A stretch of 64,000 bases of DNA from Siderastrea siderea (taxonomy: Eukaryota; Cnidaria; Anthozoa; Scleractinia; Rhizangiidae). The notes under the pieces are model-generated. The model did not search any database. It was given only the letters and a program-made list of their open reading frames with translations, and was not told where the DNA came from. The stretch is from the NCBI GenBank assembly GCA_964030785.1, contig OZ034967.1, positions 70,185,113-70,249,112 on the forward strand, written 5' to 3'. The translations under genes were made by a program, and so were the position numbers. This document shows positions 11,869 through 23,845 of this stretch, piece by piece. Numbering within the stretch: the first letter of the stretch is position 1; every line of letters starts with the position of its first letter.

Positions 11869-14148
11869 CTTCTTTAGTTTAATGAAGAAATATATGGAAA
11901 AAAATAAATAAAAAAGTGCTCATCCATACGCCATCACATATGGTCTTTTTATTCAAACTACCTCAGAGTTGCCAAGTGATAGAATACTGGAATCTGGTTG
12001 AGGTTTCAGTTTTCCTCTTTAGCAAATCCCCTGTCATTAACCTGGCTTGACTGCTCCTCAGATCAATCCCCCAGATCAACATACCACCCACACCCAAAAC
12101 TCTTACCAGCCCAACCAAACCCAAATAGTCCTTCCTACTCTCGCTCCCACTTCAAATTTGCTAACAAACACACATGTTTACAATGCACGCGTTAAGATGA
12201 GTATCTTAACATGGATGCTTAATGTTTATGATTTGTCTAATTAATAATAATTATTACCTTTGTTGGTTCTTGTGTCAACCTTTGCATCAAAAATTGTTGA
12301 AGGAGACCACTCAACAGCGGCTCATCTGAGGTTATACTATTCTCCATAAGCTGGAGAATAGTGTAGCTTGTCAGATTGTTTAATGATAGTACGCAACTAT
12401 AAAAAGCATGTTTAAAAGCAACTGGAAATGAAAGCAAGAAATAATCATATAAATCAGACAAAAAGGATTGTATGGTTAGTGTTATGATAAATGTAAAAAT
12501 AGTTAAGTTCAGTCCACTGTAAATGGAAACAAATATTCACCATGAATGAAAACATCGATATTGGCTGGTGGTTTATAGTAGTCACTAAGTACCGTACATG
12601 AGTCCAAAATTATTGCTTTTCTTCAAATAAAAACTAAACTAAGCAAGGAAAGACTGGAAGGCTTTGTTGGTTTCGTCCAAAGATGGTCTTACTTGAGAAA
12701 TTTCTGAAATAGAGGAATTTAGTTGATCTCCTGTATCCTTTATGGGTCTCACCTTTATGGTGACCACTTTAAAATCATTCCTAAGCTTTAAACCTGTGTA
12801 AACCTGGATTTTGCAGTTGTGAGGGTGGCTTGTGGTAGTTCTGGAGCACTGTCCTTCTATTAATCAAGGTGGTTGAGCTGATTGACCTAATGGGTTCGAA
12901 ATTTTTCGTGGTTAAAGTCGATTTGGACAGCGAAGTAAACAGTGTCTGAAGCTCTCTCTAACAAGATTTTTTAAGGTCTTTAAGGATGATGCAATCTTGT
13001 GGTGTTTCTTTTTAAGGTAACATTTGTTAATCATTCGTCGCGTTTGTCTGGATCGATTTCTTTGAGAGGGCTTTACGCTGAGTATTCACCAGCGAGAGTG
13101 GATCTTTTAGTCTGAAGGATAAGATTGGGAAACAAAATATGTAAAACGGTTTCTTTGGACATCATCATATTCTCGCAAAAGAACTCTATAAATCCTAAGG
13201 AGCACATCGTCATAGAATATGCTCAATTAGGAACAGTACAATTTGAAATATGTTATACTTGACACTCTTGACCTTGGGATGTAGTGGCTCTTCGCGTTTG
13301 AGCCAACTAGCGTCCTGTAAGGCGTTGCTCTTGAGGGAGATGTAGCTTGAAATGAAGCTTAATAACAGTTTAAAGTTATTCTAAGTGCGCCGAATGTGTA
13401 TAATAGGAACGATGTCTTGTTCTTCCTGTCACTCTAATTATGTATATTGTTTAAGCCTTAGCTGGTGAAGTTTCAAAACTCATATCTTGAACCTGAACTG
13501 CCAGGCTTAACACACTTAACCTTGCCTTTGGACACGTAGTGTTATGCCTGACAGACTTGACCTTGGAATGTAGTAGCTGTTGCCTTTTCTGTCAATCAGA
13601 GCAGTGATAGAATTTGCTTTACCTTGAGATTAATACCAGGATAAGAAATTCTTGCCTTCCTTACACCTCCTACCACTGTGTATCCCTGGATCTGTTCACC
13701 GCTGAGTGCATAGCTGACAATAAATAAATAAACAAACAAATAATAAATAAATAAATAAAATCATTTCTTACTTCATTAACAGTTCATGTACATAATTATT
13801 TCAGATATTCACATGTATTTACTTTCCACATGCTTGAGGAGTTCACAAATGACCAGTGCCAAGTTCGCTTGATAGCTCAGCTGGTTGGAGCACTTCACCC
13901 TGACCCATATCACAGGGTCATGACTACGCATCAATTTTGTCAGGTTCCTTATTACTGCGGTGGTCGTGGTCATTTATTACTTCACCTGCAGTTCATATAT
14001 ATGAACGTCTCAATATGCAGTTGTATTCACATTCCTTTATTCTCTACTGCAAGATTAATTCTAATTAATTCTAATTTTGTTCTCTATCTACGGGGTGAAA
14101 CGGTGTTCACAAAAAGGGGGGGGGGGGGGATCAGCTCAGCTCTCAGTT

Positions 14149-14220
14149 GGCTTGATAGCTCAGTTGGTTAGAGCACTGCACCGGTATCAGAGAGTCATGG
14201 GTTCGAGTCCCATTCAAGCC
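14149..14220 (+). repeat. tRNA-derived module, copy 2
   Basis: Identical in layout to the block at 8800: 7-bp acceptor stem, D-arm and intact B-box GGTTCGAGTCC, but no paired anticodon stem. It is part of unit copy 1. Confidence 0.6.
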
Positions 14221-15137
14221 TGAATTTTTTTTTTTGAGGTTCTTTACTGTCAATGGCTTAAGTTGATATCTTTGACTGTGATGGTCTTCATCATTTCCTG
14301 TAATCATGTCAGTTTTAAAACACAATCTTTGAAAATTAAATATACTATTCCAAATATGTTTTTAGGTCAAAATTTTGTGAAAGTTTAGTGAAAATGGATT
14401 TCTGTGTCGAATTATTTGCGTCTTTGGGTAAAACTATTTTAGTAGTTAGTTGCACAAATTTTCCTTAGCTGTGGCTTAAATTTCAAACATTTTTCCCGTG
14501 GTTGTCATGTGATGTGATGCTCCTATTTTAAGAGGGTATCATTTGAGGTGGTGTCATTTGTGATGTGATTCTTATAAGAGTCCTATTTGAGGTTAAAGTT
14601 GTGTTCCTGGATTTGTTTGACATGTACTTGTTTTACGCACACAGGGTCTGTTTTATCCTGGTGCAACTTCATCCTAAACTTGAACAATACTGTCCTATTG
14701 TTCACCAGATCTCCCATCACCACAATAAATTGCCCAAAATATTATGTAAATAGAAATCACAACCAGGACAGCTCCTTTGGCTCTGTTGTTAGTTGAGATA
14801 TTTTTAAAGGCATCCTTTGAAGCAAGTGTTGGGCTATGGCAGGTGCCTCACTGCCAAGGGATGCGTTTGCTTCCCTATGTCATGTAGCAACACCACTTGT
14901 CTGGCCTATCCTCCCGAAGAGTTGTGTTGTGTGAACGGTACGAAAGCTCATCCGTGCTCCCTCAGTGATGGCTCCTTGTTCGTATACATGTTCCAAGGAG
15001 TAGTTTTTTTCCTTTTGAGTGGCTGCTTTGCTTGATTTGAAAGCTTGAACCAGCCTTCTTGAAGAAGAAATGATGCCCACAACCTAGCATTTTTTGGTGC
15101 ATGGTGAGGATGGGAGTTCTTCATCTTGGCTTTTTTT

Positions 15138-15395
15138 TTTCAAGAAAGGATTTATGGTTCCGATTGCTTCAAAGCGTGTGGGTAATTTTGTCTCTAAATC
15201 AGCTTCGAAAGTCCACTTTGAAAACTTCACTGCCGAGGTAATAATACTGTCATCATATCCTCCAGGAGGACTGGACATGGCCCAGTGACTTCCAAACAAA
15301 TTCAGCAATAAATCCCAGTTGGCAGAATTTCTAGAAACGATGTGAAGTGCAATTGTTATGGCAATAGATGAATGGACGTGCACGTGGTTTTTCAT
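15138..15395 (-). pseudogene. Conserved exon-like frame, unit copy 2
   Basis: Same 86-codon frame as 11611-11868, with changes such as S to L in the NSANWDLLLN-LFGSHW region. An upstream in-frame extension to 15482 exists but starts in intron-like, T/A-rich sequence. Status and function unknown. Confidence 0.35.
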
Positions 15396-16698
15396 CTTCT
15401 TTAGTTTAATAAAGAAATATATGGAAAAAATAAATAAAAAAGTGCTTATCCATACCCCATCACATATGGTCTTTTTATTCAAACTACCTCAGAGTTGCCA
15501 AGTGATAGAATACTGGAATCTGGTTGAAGTTTCAGTTTTTCTCTTTAGCAAATCCCCTGTCATTAACCTGGCTTGACTGCTCCTCAGATCAATCGCCCAG
15601 ATCAACATACCACCCACACCCAAAAATCTTACCAGCACAACCAAACCTAAATAGTCCTTCCTACTCTCGCACCCCCATTCAAATTTGCTAACAAACACAC
15701 ATGTTTACAATGCACGCGTTAAGATGAGCATCTTAACATGGATGATTAATGTTTATGATTTGTCTAATTAATAATAATTATTACCTTTGTTGGTTCTTGT
15801 GTCAACCTTTGCATCAAAAATTGTTGAAGGAGACCACTCAACAGCGGCTCATCTGAGGTTATACTATTCTCCATAAGCTGGAGAATAGTGTAGCTTGTCA
15901 GATTGTTTAATGATAGTACGCAACTGTAAAAAGCATGTTTAAAAGCAACTGGAAGTGAAAGCAAGAAGTAATCATATAAATGAGATAAAAAGGATTGTAT
16001 GGTTAGTGTTATGATAAATGTAAAAATAGTTAAGTTCAGTCCACTGTAAATGGAAACAAATATTTATCATGAATGAAAACATCTATATTAGCTGGTGGTT
16101 TATAGTAGTCACTAAGTACCGTACATGAGTCCAAAATTATTGCTTTTCTTCAAATAAAAACTAAACCAAGAAAGCAAAGACTGGAAGGCTTTGTTGGTTT
16201 CGTCCAAAGATGGTCTTACTTGAGAAATTTCTGAAATAGAGGAATTTAGTTGATCTCCTGTATCCTTTATGGGTCTCACCTTTATGGTGACCACTTTAAA
16301 ATCATTCCTAAGCTTTAAACCTGTGTAAACCTGGATTTTGCAGTTGTGAGGGTGGCTTGTGGTAGTTCTGGAGCACTGTCCTTCTATTAATCAAGGTGGT
16401 TGAGCTGATTGACCTAATGGGTTCGAAATTTTTCGTGGTTAAAGTCGATTTGGACAGCGAAGTAAACAGTGTCTGAAGCTCTCTCTAACAAGATTTTTTA
16501 AGGTCTTTAAGTATGATGCAATCTTATGGTGTTTCTTTTTAAGGTAACATTTGTTAATCATACGGCGGGTTTGTCTGGATCGATTTCTTTGAGAGGGCTT
16601 TACGCTGAGTATTCACCAGTGAGAGTGGATCTTTTAGTCTGAAGGATAAGATTGTGAAACAAAATATGTAAAACGGTTTCTTTGGACATCATCATATT

Positions 16699-16974
16699 TG
16701 TAAGGGCCAAATCCCTCGGTTTGTTCGACGTACAAGACCAACATTCACTCTAGTTTACTGACTCTCGTTTACTCACTCCTCCAGATCATCAACAAGTCAC
16801 AAGTGTCGTTACAAGTGTCGTTACAAGTGTCGTTACTTCGAGTGAAACGCCGATACTAACAGCCTAAAATAACTACGACTACGCCATAACATGCACGATA
16901 TTACGACAAGCACAACAACAGGGTCACGTGACCCCAAATGGCGGGAAAAACAGAAAACAGGGAACCCAGCAACA
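16699..16974 (-). repeat. 3' LTR of BEL/Pao element
   Basis: 276 bp. It contains three tandem copies of a 12-bp motif (ACAAGTGTCGTT) and the palindrome GGGTCACGTGACCC. It differs from the 5' LTR at one site (ACGACAAGC here, ACGACGAGC there). Confidence 0.95.
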
Positions 16975-16985
16975 CCCCACCCCAT
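16975..16985 (-). promoter_or_regulatory. Polypurine tract
   Basis: On the minus strand the sequence directly upstream of the 3' LTR is ATGGGGTGGGG, a purine run in the position where plus-strand DNA synthesis of LTR elements starts. Confidence 0.7.
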
Positions 16986-17129
16986 GCGCAACTTAGTGAA
17001 GCATTACAAAAAATAAGCGTGGGTTCCTATATCTAACAAGTTTAAGCCAAGAATCAATATCATTGTCAATGTCCATAATGTTCACAATGTCTCTTAATTG
17101 CGGAAGTTTCTCAATTGCGACAATGTCTC

Positions 17130-20100
17130 TCAGTCACCGCAGAGATTTCTCGATTCTTCTAATAAACAAAGTTTCTGAATGGGTCGCACCAATGACGTCG
17201 ACGCTCCTGTCCTGACTTCCACAGTTCGCACAAGGCCATCTCTTCCAGAGACTACCTTGATGATTCTACCCATGCGCCACCGTCCCCTAGGCAAGCTTTC
17301 ATCTACAAGCAGCACAAGGTCTCCCACCTCTACGTTTCGGCGGGGTCTCTGCCATTTCTGCCTCTCCTGCAATGCTGGGATGTACTCTTTCAACCACCTT
17401 TTCCAGAAATGGTCAGCTAAAATCTGCACCTGTCTCCACTTCTTTCTAACAAAAATATCTTCCTTTACGAAGGATCCAGGCGGCAAGTTGCAGACAGCTC
17501 TTTGCAGCAGCAGGTGATTAGGCGTTAAGGGTTCACAATCGTCCGGATCGTCAGAAGCAGCAGAAAGTGGCCTGGAGTTCAAAATCGACTCCACCTCAGT
17601 GAGAACGGTTGCGAACACCTCTTCATCTACCAAGCTCTGTCCAAGAATGGCTTTCAAGGCTGTAGGGGTGCTGCGTATCAGCCTTTCCCAAACCCCACTG
17701 GCATGTGAAGCCTTTGGTGCTTGGAAAATCCACTGGCATCCCTTCTGGAGCAGTTCGTCGTGGATTCGTTTCTGGTTCCAGTTGTCAATGGCCGCTCTAA
17801 GTTCTCCTTCTGCACCAACAAAGTTGCTTCCGTTGTCAGAATAAATACACTTGGGTGGGCCTCTTCGATTGATAAATCTTCTGAGAACATTAATGAAGCA
17901 ATCTGATTCCAAGGAAGTAGCCACCTCCAAATGAACTGCTCTAGAGTTCAAACAGGTAAATATGGCACCCCATCTCTTAACCACCACTCTTCCCCTCTTG
18001 ACGTTTAACGGGCCAAAGTAGTCGACTCCAGTGTGAGTAAAGCATGGCTCATAAGCCGTAGTACGAAATTCTGGCAAGGCGGCCATCATTTGCTCCATCC
18101 TAGCTGCCCTCTGCTTCTTGCATTTCAGACATGATCGCACCACTTGACGCACAGCAGACCTTCCTTTAGGTATCCAAAACCGCTCCCTTAGCTCTGATAA
18201 TATGTGATCCTGACCAGCATGAGCTAGCTTCTGGTGGGAGGCTTCAATCAGTAACCGAGTCACATGATGCTTTGGAGGAACGATCATTGGGAACTTGGCT
18301 TCCAACGCAATGGGGGCGTCATGAATGCGGCCTCCAACTCTCACCACACCATTCACTAACACGGGCCGTAGCCTAACGATTCCGCTTGAGCGTTTGACGT
18401 TCCCTCGCTTCTCCAAGACTCCAATCTCCTCTCCGTAGACTTCGCTTTGCACCAGCTTTACTATGGTAATCGTTGCTTTCTCCAAATCTTCTGTTGTCAG
18501 GTACTTGACACTGCTGTTGACGTTGCTGGCTCTGCGGCACTGCAGGTATGCTTTGAATTTCAACAGCCAGGCTATCTTACGCTGCAGCACTGCCCAGGAA
18601 GAGTACCTCACAAGTAATTCGTGCAACTTGTCTGACGCCGTCAAAGTGAATATGGCCTTCTCATTCTTGACTTCTAAGTCGTCTTCTCGCAGTTGGCCAA
18701 CGTCAGCCTGTGGCCAATCTTCCTCAGGCTTTGACAAAAACGCAGGTCCACTGAACCATCTCCCACTGCTTAAGAGCTGGTGTGCTGAAAGCCCACGAGA
18801 TGCATCATCTGCTGGGTTGAGAGTTCCCGGACAGTGTCTCCACTGACTTGGCTGGGATACATCCCTGATCTCAGAAACCCGGTTCGCAACGTAAGTCTTG
18901 AATCTGCGAGACTCATTGTTAATGTATTGCAGTGTGATCTTGGAATCTGTCCAGAAGAATGTTGAAGAAATGTTTAAATCAATCTCCTTTAAGATCATGT
19001 CATGGACTCGCACTGCAATTGTAGCAGCCTGCAGCTCTAGCCTCGGCACAGAAACATACTGGAGAGGAGCCGTACGACTCTTGGCCATGACGAAAGAACA
19101 TTTCACGGTTCCGTCCTCTGCTTCCTTTCTCAAATAAGAGACAGTTCCGTAACCAAATTCGGATGCATCACTGAAATGGTGCAGCTGAAATGATGCATCG
19201 GTGGAGCAGCCACCAGGAAAATAACAACGAGGGACATTAACATGATTAAGGAGCACCAATTCTTCCTTCCATTTCTGCCAGCCTTTCAGCAAGTCTTCCG
19301 GTAACTTCTCATCCCAGTGGAGCTTCAACTGCCAAGTCTTCTGCATCACTCTTTTAGCTGGCAGCAGGACTGGTCCAATCATGCCGAGTGGATCAAATGT
19401 GGAGCTTATCGTTGACAAACATCCTCGCCTTGTGTCATCATTCAACTGTTTTGGCGACAGCGATACCTTTACTCCAAATGTATCGGTTTCAGTGTCCCAC
19501 TGCAGCCCAAGTGCTCGTTCAATTGGAAGCTTATCCAAATCAAGATTCTTGATGGTTCTTTCTCCTTCTGGGATGGCAGCTAATACCTCCTTGGCATTGG
19601 AAACAAATTTGGTTAGGCGAAAGTTCCCTTTCTTCAACAACTGTATTAACTGCAGTGATGACTTAATTGCTCGTTCAGTGGTAGGTACAGAAAACAAGCA
19701 GTCATCCACATAGAAATTCTTGGATACAATGTCACAGACTTCCTTGCTAAAGTCAGTTCTGTTATCAGTAGCTGTCCGCTGTAAAGCGTAAGCCGCAATA
19801 CATGGGGAATCTGCCTTTCCAAACAAATGCACGGTCATCCTATGGTCACTTGGTGGCTTGTCCATGCTTTCATTCCACCATAAGAACCGTAAGGCATCAG
19901 CATCCTCCTCTGTGCAAGCTACTCTGTGAAACATACTCTCAATGTCAGAAGCTACAGCTACCTCATCCTTCCTAAATCGGGACAGCACTCCAATGAGGGA
20001 ATTGTTTAGCTGCGGACCTTGCAGCAGTTCCTTATTAAGTGAGGTTCCGCCAAACTCTGCGGCCGCGTCATACACCACTCGGACTTTAGCTTTGTTTGGG

Positions 20101-23100
20101 TTGATCACACCGTGGTGGGGAAGATACCATGTGCGGTTACTGGTGGAAGCTGCTTCTTCTTCAGACAACTTGACAGCATACCCTTTGTCAACATAGTCGT
20201 TCATCACTGCTCTGTATTGCTCAGTAAACTCTGGATCCCGATCGAACCGTTTCTTTAACTGCTTCAATCTCTTCTCAGCTAAGGACCGGTTGTTTGGCAG
20301 ATGGGTGTCATTGTTTCGCCACAAGAGGCCAACTTCATACCTTCCATTCTTCAGCCTGGTCGTCCCCTCCAATACTTTTAGCGCTCTGTTGTCTTCAATG
20401 CTGTTGGCGCTGTCACTAGCATTTCCAAATCCGTACGACTCAGAAGCCCAGAACTTTTCTACTTGCTGGTGGAGTTCCATGGCTGGCTCGTTCTCAGCCC
20501 AATCAAATTCGAAGACAGATAGTGCAACTGGCTTGCTGTTATCTTCCCTTTTGTTTGTTGGCCCAGCCACACACCATCCAAATGGGGTCTTCGTTGCATA
20601 TGGTTGACTCTGAGGATTGTCTCCCCAGCAGTAGTCTAATACTATGTGCGCCTGTGGCACGTCTTGACCGATGAGGACTGAGACTTCATTCATATCCACA
20701 GGGACATTTGGGAACTCCAAATCTTTAAGGTGGGGCCACTCTGACAGATCCAAATGGTCTGGGGAGTACTGGTCTGATACATTTAAGCTCTCCACTGCTA
20801 AAGCATGACAGACTGGAAAACATGGTCCATCTTGACCAGTCGGACGGACCAGGAATTTAACTTTGGCTAATTCACAGTCATGGTTTTTCTGTGTCACAGT
20901 GTTAATGCTCACTTTCTCAGGAGTTCCTTGAAGTTGCAGTCTTTTAGCAAGGGACGAAGTGATCAAGGAACTAACAGCAGCTGTGTCTAGCAGACCATAT
21001 GTGCTAACAACGGCTCCATTCTCAGCAACAACACACAGTGGCACAACCTTCAGCAGCACAAAACTTCGTTTTGAATCCTCCATAGTTGCATTGTTTACAG
21101 TGAGGTCCATCCTTGCTGGAGCACTCTGATCGACATTCCTTTCATTGTCACCGAGTTCAGACGGTGTCACCCCAGGTACGTGTAACAGTGAATGGTGACT
21201 TAAGGGGTGAGCACAGTTTTTCTCCATACAACCTTTCTTTTCTGGGCACCTCCTTCTCACATGAGAAGTGGATAAACATCGGTAACACAATGCATTAAAT
21301 CTCGCGAATCGTCGCCGCCAACTCAAATTCTTTGTGGGAAAGACCGAACAGCTCGAAATTCTATGCTTTCCCTTGCAAACCTTGCAAGTTTCACCTTGGC
21401 TAGGACCACTTCTAACACTTTGACCTTCTTTCGCAGGCAAGAGCTCACCCTTCCCTCGGTTAGCACCAGCATCCTCTGTAAGGACCTCCGTTGCCATGGT
21501 GGTAATTGGTGCCCCATCGGCTGGTTTCGACCTGAAGGGCGGTTTCTTGAATCTGTTACCACTGCTAACTCTTGTTGTTGGGTTATTTGATCTTCCATAC
21601 ACAGGGTCATTCTCGGTCTGTGACTCTCCAGTGATGAATGCAGATAGCTCTTTCAGTGTTGGCTCCTTGCCACCTGTCCTTTCACGGTACAACTTTACTG
21701 ACTTTCTCCACTTGGCCTGCAAGGGGTCTGGTAGACGATCAAAGATTTGCCGCAAATTGGTAGTACAGTCAAGTTCATTTGATTGCAGTTCAATCATTGC
21801 CCAGCAACAGTTCTGAAGCTTATCAGAAAGAGCTAGAAGGGCCGCACTGTCACCATTTCTAATTATTGGACCACCAACAACAGAAGACTTCAGCGCTTCT
21901 ACGATCATAGCATTTTGTCCAAATCTCTGTTTCAGCACCTGTAGAGCCAGTTGACAGCCATTCGGGAGCCCCTGATAGTTCTCAATGACTTCTTTCGCCT
22001 TCCCAGTTGTGTAAGTCATCAAATAGTTCATTTTCTCACTATCAGTCAATGAAGCTCTAGTCTCTACTTGATCTCTGAAATTAGCTCTAAACCGTAGGTA
22101 CCGGGCTGGATCGCCATCAAAGGGAGTAATTGCAGGTGGTGGCTGCGTCATTCTGAGCTCCATTTTTTCCCAGAGGTCTGCTGGAGGTTTGCGGTTGGCT
22201 TTTGCAGCAGTGTCAGTCTCTCCTTCAGCAGTATCTGGGTTCACTGTACCTCCACTGCTATTGACAATCCATTCCTGCAAGGGAGTGGTTGGCAAGGTGA
22301 ATTCTGGAGCTTTGGGATTTACAGCATTTTTCAACTGTTTTGTAGCTAAATCAGTTGACTGCTTCAACTCTACATTCAGTGATCTGGGGCTGCTGAGTTG
22401 CTTTTCCTTGAGCAGTGTTTCTTGAGGGTTTAATTCTTGTGACTGACTCTTTGGCTCGGGCCAGTTATATACTGCGTCATCATTGTCAGGATCATCAGAG
22501 CCCAAATACTGCTCTTCGTCTTCCTTGATTGCATCTTCATACACTTTGCTAATAGCAGCAGCAGCTGCAAATTCTGCTTGTAGCCTCACCCTTTCTGCTT
22601 CTTTTCTTGCAGCCTCAACATTGTCAAGTTGTGCAATCCTCGCTTCTAACTCTGCTTGCTTTGCCTTGGCTTGGAGAGCTCTTGCTCTTGAAGAGGTGGT
22701 TGATGCACGTGAAGCTTTAGAGCCCTTCGTTTTCGCACTCGATTTAGTAGACTTCTTTTCCAATTCACCAATTCGCTGACCAGTATCAATCATCCATTTC
22801 TGGACTGTCTCACGAAAGTGCTTTATTTCAGTATGCATATTGTCATACACTTGAGAGTCGGGTATCTGTTCTTCTTCAGTTAGAAGTTCTTGTAGCTCTT
22901 CGTGAAGATCACCAAACTGTTTAAACCATTCGTTTAATTTCACAGATTCCTCACCGACTAGCTCCAAGTTTTTATCAAGTCCCATAAGTGTTTCAATGTT
23001 AGCAATCCGCGACTGTATTTCTCTTTTAAGCTTGTTTCTATCCTTTCTTCGTTCGGCGAGCCGATAAGCTTTGCCTTTTTCGGTTAGTTTTGGTTGTCTC

Positions 23101-23351
23101 CTTTCGATAACAGTCCGGTCTAATTCCAAGTTTCCTTGTCCATTCCAAGTTTCCCCTGAACCACGTGCATCTTCGCTCATCGCAGAATCCATCGCTCCGT
23201 TCGCTCTTGTAGCATAGCCCGACTCCATGCCATCGGCTTCTATCATTGTGGAATAACCCTGAGGCTCACGCATCGCCATTTCATCCGGAGTTTCCGCGTA
23301 CTTATGTGCCGTGGTTCGGCCGTCCTCGCTTGCAAGATCCCACATCGACAT
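17130..23351 (-). CDS. BEL/Pao Gag-Pol polyprotein
   Basis: One frame of 2,073 residues from the ATG at 23351; the open frame extends to a TTG three codons earlier. Residues are numbered here from that TTG. Gag: coiled region at about 90-290, the Pao-type capsid region at 410-590, and zinc knuckles at about 659-705. Protease: the LLDTAA motif at about 790 (DTA instead of the usual DTG/DSG). Reverse transcriptase: ASDIES near 1139 and the catalytic YVDD at 1217-1220. RNase H: HHFSDAS near 1397 and TDSK near 1471. Integrase: HHCC zinc region at 1709-1747, catalytic D1780 and D1842 and probable E1892, then the C-terminal DUF5641-like region. It makes all proteins for particle assembly, reverse transcription and integration. 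No stop or frameshift is visible. Confidence 0.95.
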   Translation of the reverse strand: MSMWDLASEDGRTTAHKYAETPDEMAMREPQGYSTMIEADGMESGYATRANGAMDSAMSEDARGSGETWNGQGNLELDRTVIERRQPKLTEKGKAYRLAERRKDRNKLKREIQSRIANIETLMGLDKNLELVGEESVKLNEWFKQFGDLHEELQELLTEEEQIPDSQVYDNMHTEIKHFRETVQKWMIDTGQRIGELEKKSTKSSAKTKGSKASRASTTSSRARALQAKAKQAELEARIAQLDNVEAARKEAERVRLQAEFAAAAAISKVYEDAIKEDEEQYLGSDDPDNDDAVYNWPEPKSQSQELNPQETLLKEKQLSSPRSLNVELKQSTDLATKQLKNAVNPKAPEFTLPTTPLQEWIVNSSGGTVNPDTAEGETDTAAKANRKPPADLWEKMELRMTQPPPAITPFDGDPARYLRFRANFRDQVETRASLTDSEKMNYLMTYTTGKAKEVIENYQGLPNGCQLALQVLKQRFGQNAMIVEALKSSVVGGPIIRNGDSAALLALSDKLQNCCWAMIELQSNELDCTTNLRQIFDRLPDPLQAKWRKSVKLYRERTGGKEPTLKELSAFITGESQTENDPVYGRSNNPTTRVSSGNRFKKPPFRSKPADGAPITTMATEVLTEDAGANRGKGELLPAKEGQSVRSGPSQGETCKVCKGKHRISSCSVFPTKNLSWRRRFARFNALCYRCLSTSHVRRRCPEKKGCMEKNCAHPLSHHSLLHVPGVTPSELGDNERNVDQSAPARMDLTVNNATMEDSKRSFVLLKVVPLCVVAENGAVVSTYGLLDTAAVSSLITSSLAKRLQLQGTPEKVSINTVTQKNHDCELAKVKFLVRPTGQDGPCFPVCHALAVESLNVSDQYSPDHLDLSEWPHLKDLEFPNVPVDMNEVSVLIGQDVPQAHIVLDYCWGDNPQSQPYATKTPFGWCVAGPTNKREDNSKPVALSVFEFDWAENEPAMELHQQVEKFWASESYGFGNASDSANSIEDNRALKVLEGTTRLKNGRYEVGLLWRNNDTHLPNNRSLAEKRLKQLKKRFDRDPEFTEQYRAVMNDYVDKGYAVKLSEEEAASTSNRTWYLPHHGVINPNKAKVRVVYDAAAEFGGTSLNKELLQGPQLNNSLIGVLSRFRKDEVAVASDIESMFHRVACTEEDADALRFLWWNESMDKPPSDHRMTVHLFGKADSPCIAAYALQRTATDNRTDFSKEVCDIVSKNFYVDDCLFSVPTTERAIKSSLQLIQLLKKGNFRLTKFVSNAKEVLAAIPEGERTIKNLDLDKLPIERALGLQWDTETDTFGVKVSLSPKQLNDDTRRGCLSTISSTFDPLGMIGPVLLPAKRVMQKTWQLKLHWDEKLPEDLLKGWQKWKEELVLLNHVNVPRCYFPGGCSTDASFQLHHFSDASEFGYGTVSYLRKEAEDGTVKCSFVMAKSRTAPLQYVSVPRLELQAATIAVRVHDMILKEIDLNISSTFFWTDSKITLQYINNESRRFKTYVANRVSEIRDVSQPSQWRHCPGTLNPADDASRGLSAHQLLSSGRWFSGPAFLSKPEEDWPQADVGQLREDDLEVKNEKAIFTLTASDKLHELLVRYSSWAVLQRKIAWLLKFKAYLQCRRASNVNSSVKYLTTEDLEKATITIVKLVQSEVYGEEIGVLEKRGNVKRSSGIVRLRPVLVNGVVRVGGRIHDAPIALEAKFPMIVPPKHHVTRLLIEASHQKLAHAGQDHILSELRERFWIPKGRSAVRQVVRSCLKCKKQRAARMEQMMAALPEFRTTAYEPCFTHTGVDYFGPLNVKRGRVVVKRWGAIFTCLNSRAVHLEVATSLESDCFINVLRRFINRRGPPKCIYSDNGSNFVGAEGELRAAIDNWNQKRIHDELLQKGCQWIFQAPKASHASGVWERLIRSTPTALKAILGQSLVDEEVFATVLTEVESILNSRPLSAASDDPDDCEPLTPNHLLLQRAVCNLPPGSFVKEDIFVRKKWRQVQILADHFWKRWLKEYIPALQERQKWQRPRRNVEVGDLVLLVDESLPRGRWRMGRIIKVVSGRDGLVRTVEVRTGASTSLVRPIQKLCLLEESRNLCGD

Positions 23352-23360
23352 CGCAAACAA

Positions 23361-23569
23361 TCAAATTCAAAGTTGCAGTTTCGACAAACAGAAATCCTTT
23401 GTCACCAATAATAAAGGACTCGAAGCCGCTACTTGACACCAAATATTATTTGCGAACAGATGCTGGCACCCAAAACAATTACAAAGCGACGCGAAGCGAA
23501 GGTCGAAGAACAACGATTCCAAGTCAAAGCGATTCCAAACAGCTTGCTAACTCGGCAATTCGATGTAAC
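23361..23569 (-). other. BEL/Pao 5' leader
   Basis: 209-bp untranslated leader between the 5' LTR and the gag start. The primer-binding site should begin right after the LTR (minus strand GTTACATCGAATTGCC), but I cannot match it to a particular tRNA. Confidence 0.6.
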
Positions 23570-23845
23570 TGTAAGGGCCAAATCCCTCGGTTTGTTCGAC
23601 GTACAAGACCAACATTCACTCTAGTTTACTGACTCTCGTTTACTCACTCCTCCAGATCATCAACAAGTCACAAGTGTCGTTACAAGTGTCGTTACAAGTG
23701 TCGTTACTTCGAGTGAAACGCCGATACTAACAGCCTAAAATAACTACGACTACGCCATAACATGCACGATATTACGACGAGCACAACAACAGGGTCACGT
23801 GACCCCAAATGGCGGGAAAAACAGAAAACAGGGAACCCAGCAACA
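23570..23845 (-). repeat. 5' LTR of BEL/Pao element
   Basis: 276 bp, 275 of them identical to the LTR at 16699-16974. It would carry the element's pol II promoter. Confidence 0.95.

Larger units (their letters stand above)
10976..14499. repeat. Tandem 3.5-kb unit, copy 1
   Basis: The unit starts at GGTTGTCATGTGATGTGATG and the same phrase restarts at 14500 and 25198, giving a period of about 3,524 bp. It has minus-strand open frames that recur in the other copies: about 12617-12799, 12237-12461 (ending at an AAAG/GTAATA donor), 11611-11868, 11356-11540 and 10999-11199. Together they look like exons of one gene. Differences between copies are a few percent and include small indels in A runs that shift frames, so at least some copies may be decayed. 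The product is not recognised. Confidence 0.75.
16699..23845 (-). mobile_element. Complete BEL/Pao LTR retrotransposon
   Basis: The element is 7,147 bp with two 276-bp LTRs that begin TG and end CA and differ at one position. It is flanked by the 5-bp duplication ATATT (16694-16698 and 23846-23850). One uninterrupted gag-pol frame lies on the minus strand, so the 5' LTR is at 23570-23845. Near-identical LTRs and an intact frame imply a recent, possibly active insertion. It sits inside copy 2 of the tandem array. Confidence 0.95.

Noticed and set aside
23246..23632. 128-codon plus-strand frame at the BEL 5' end
   Set aside because: It is antisense to gag and reads into the LTR; no evidence for a separate gene.
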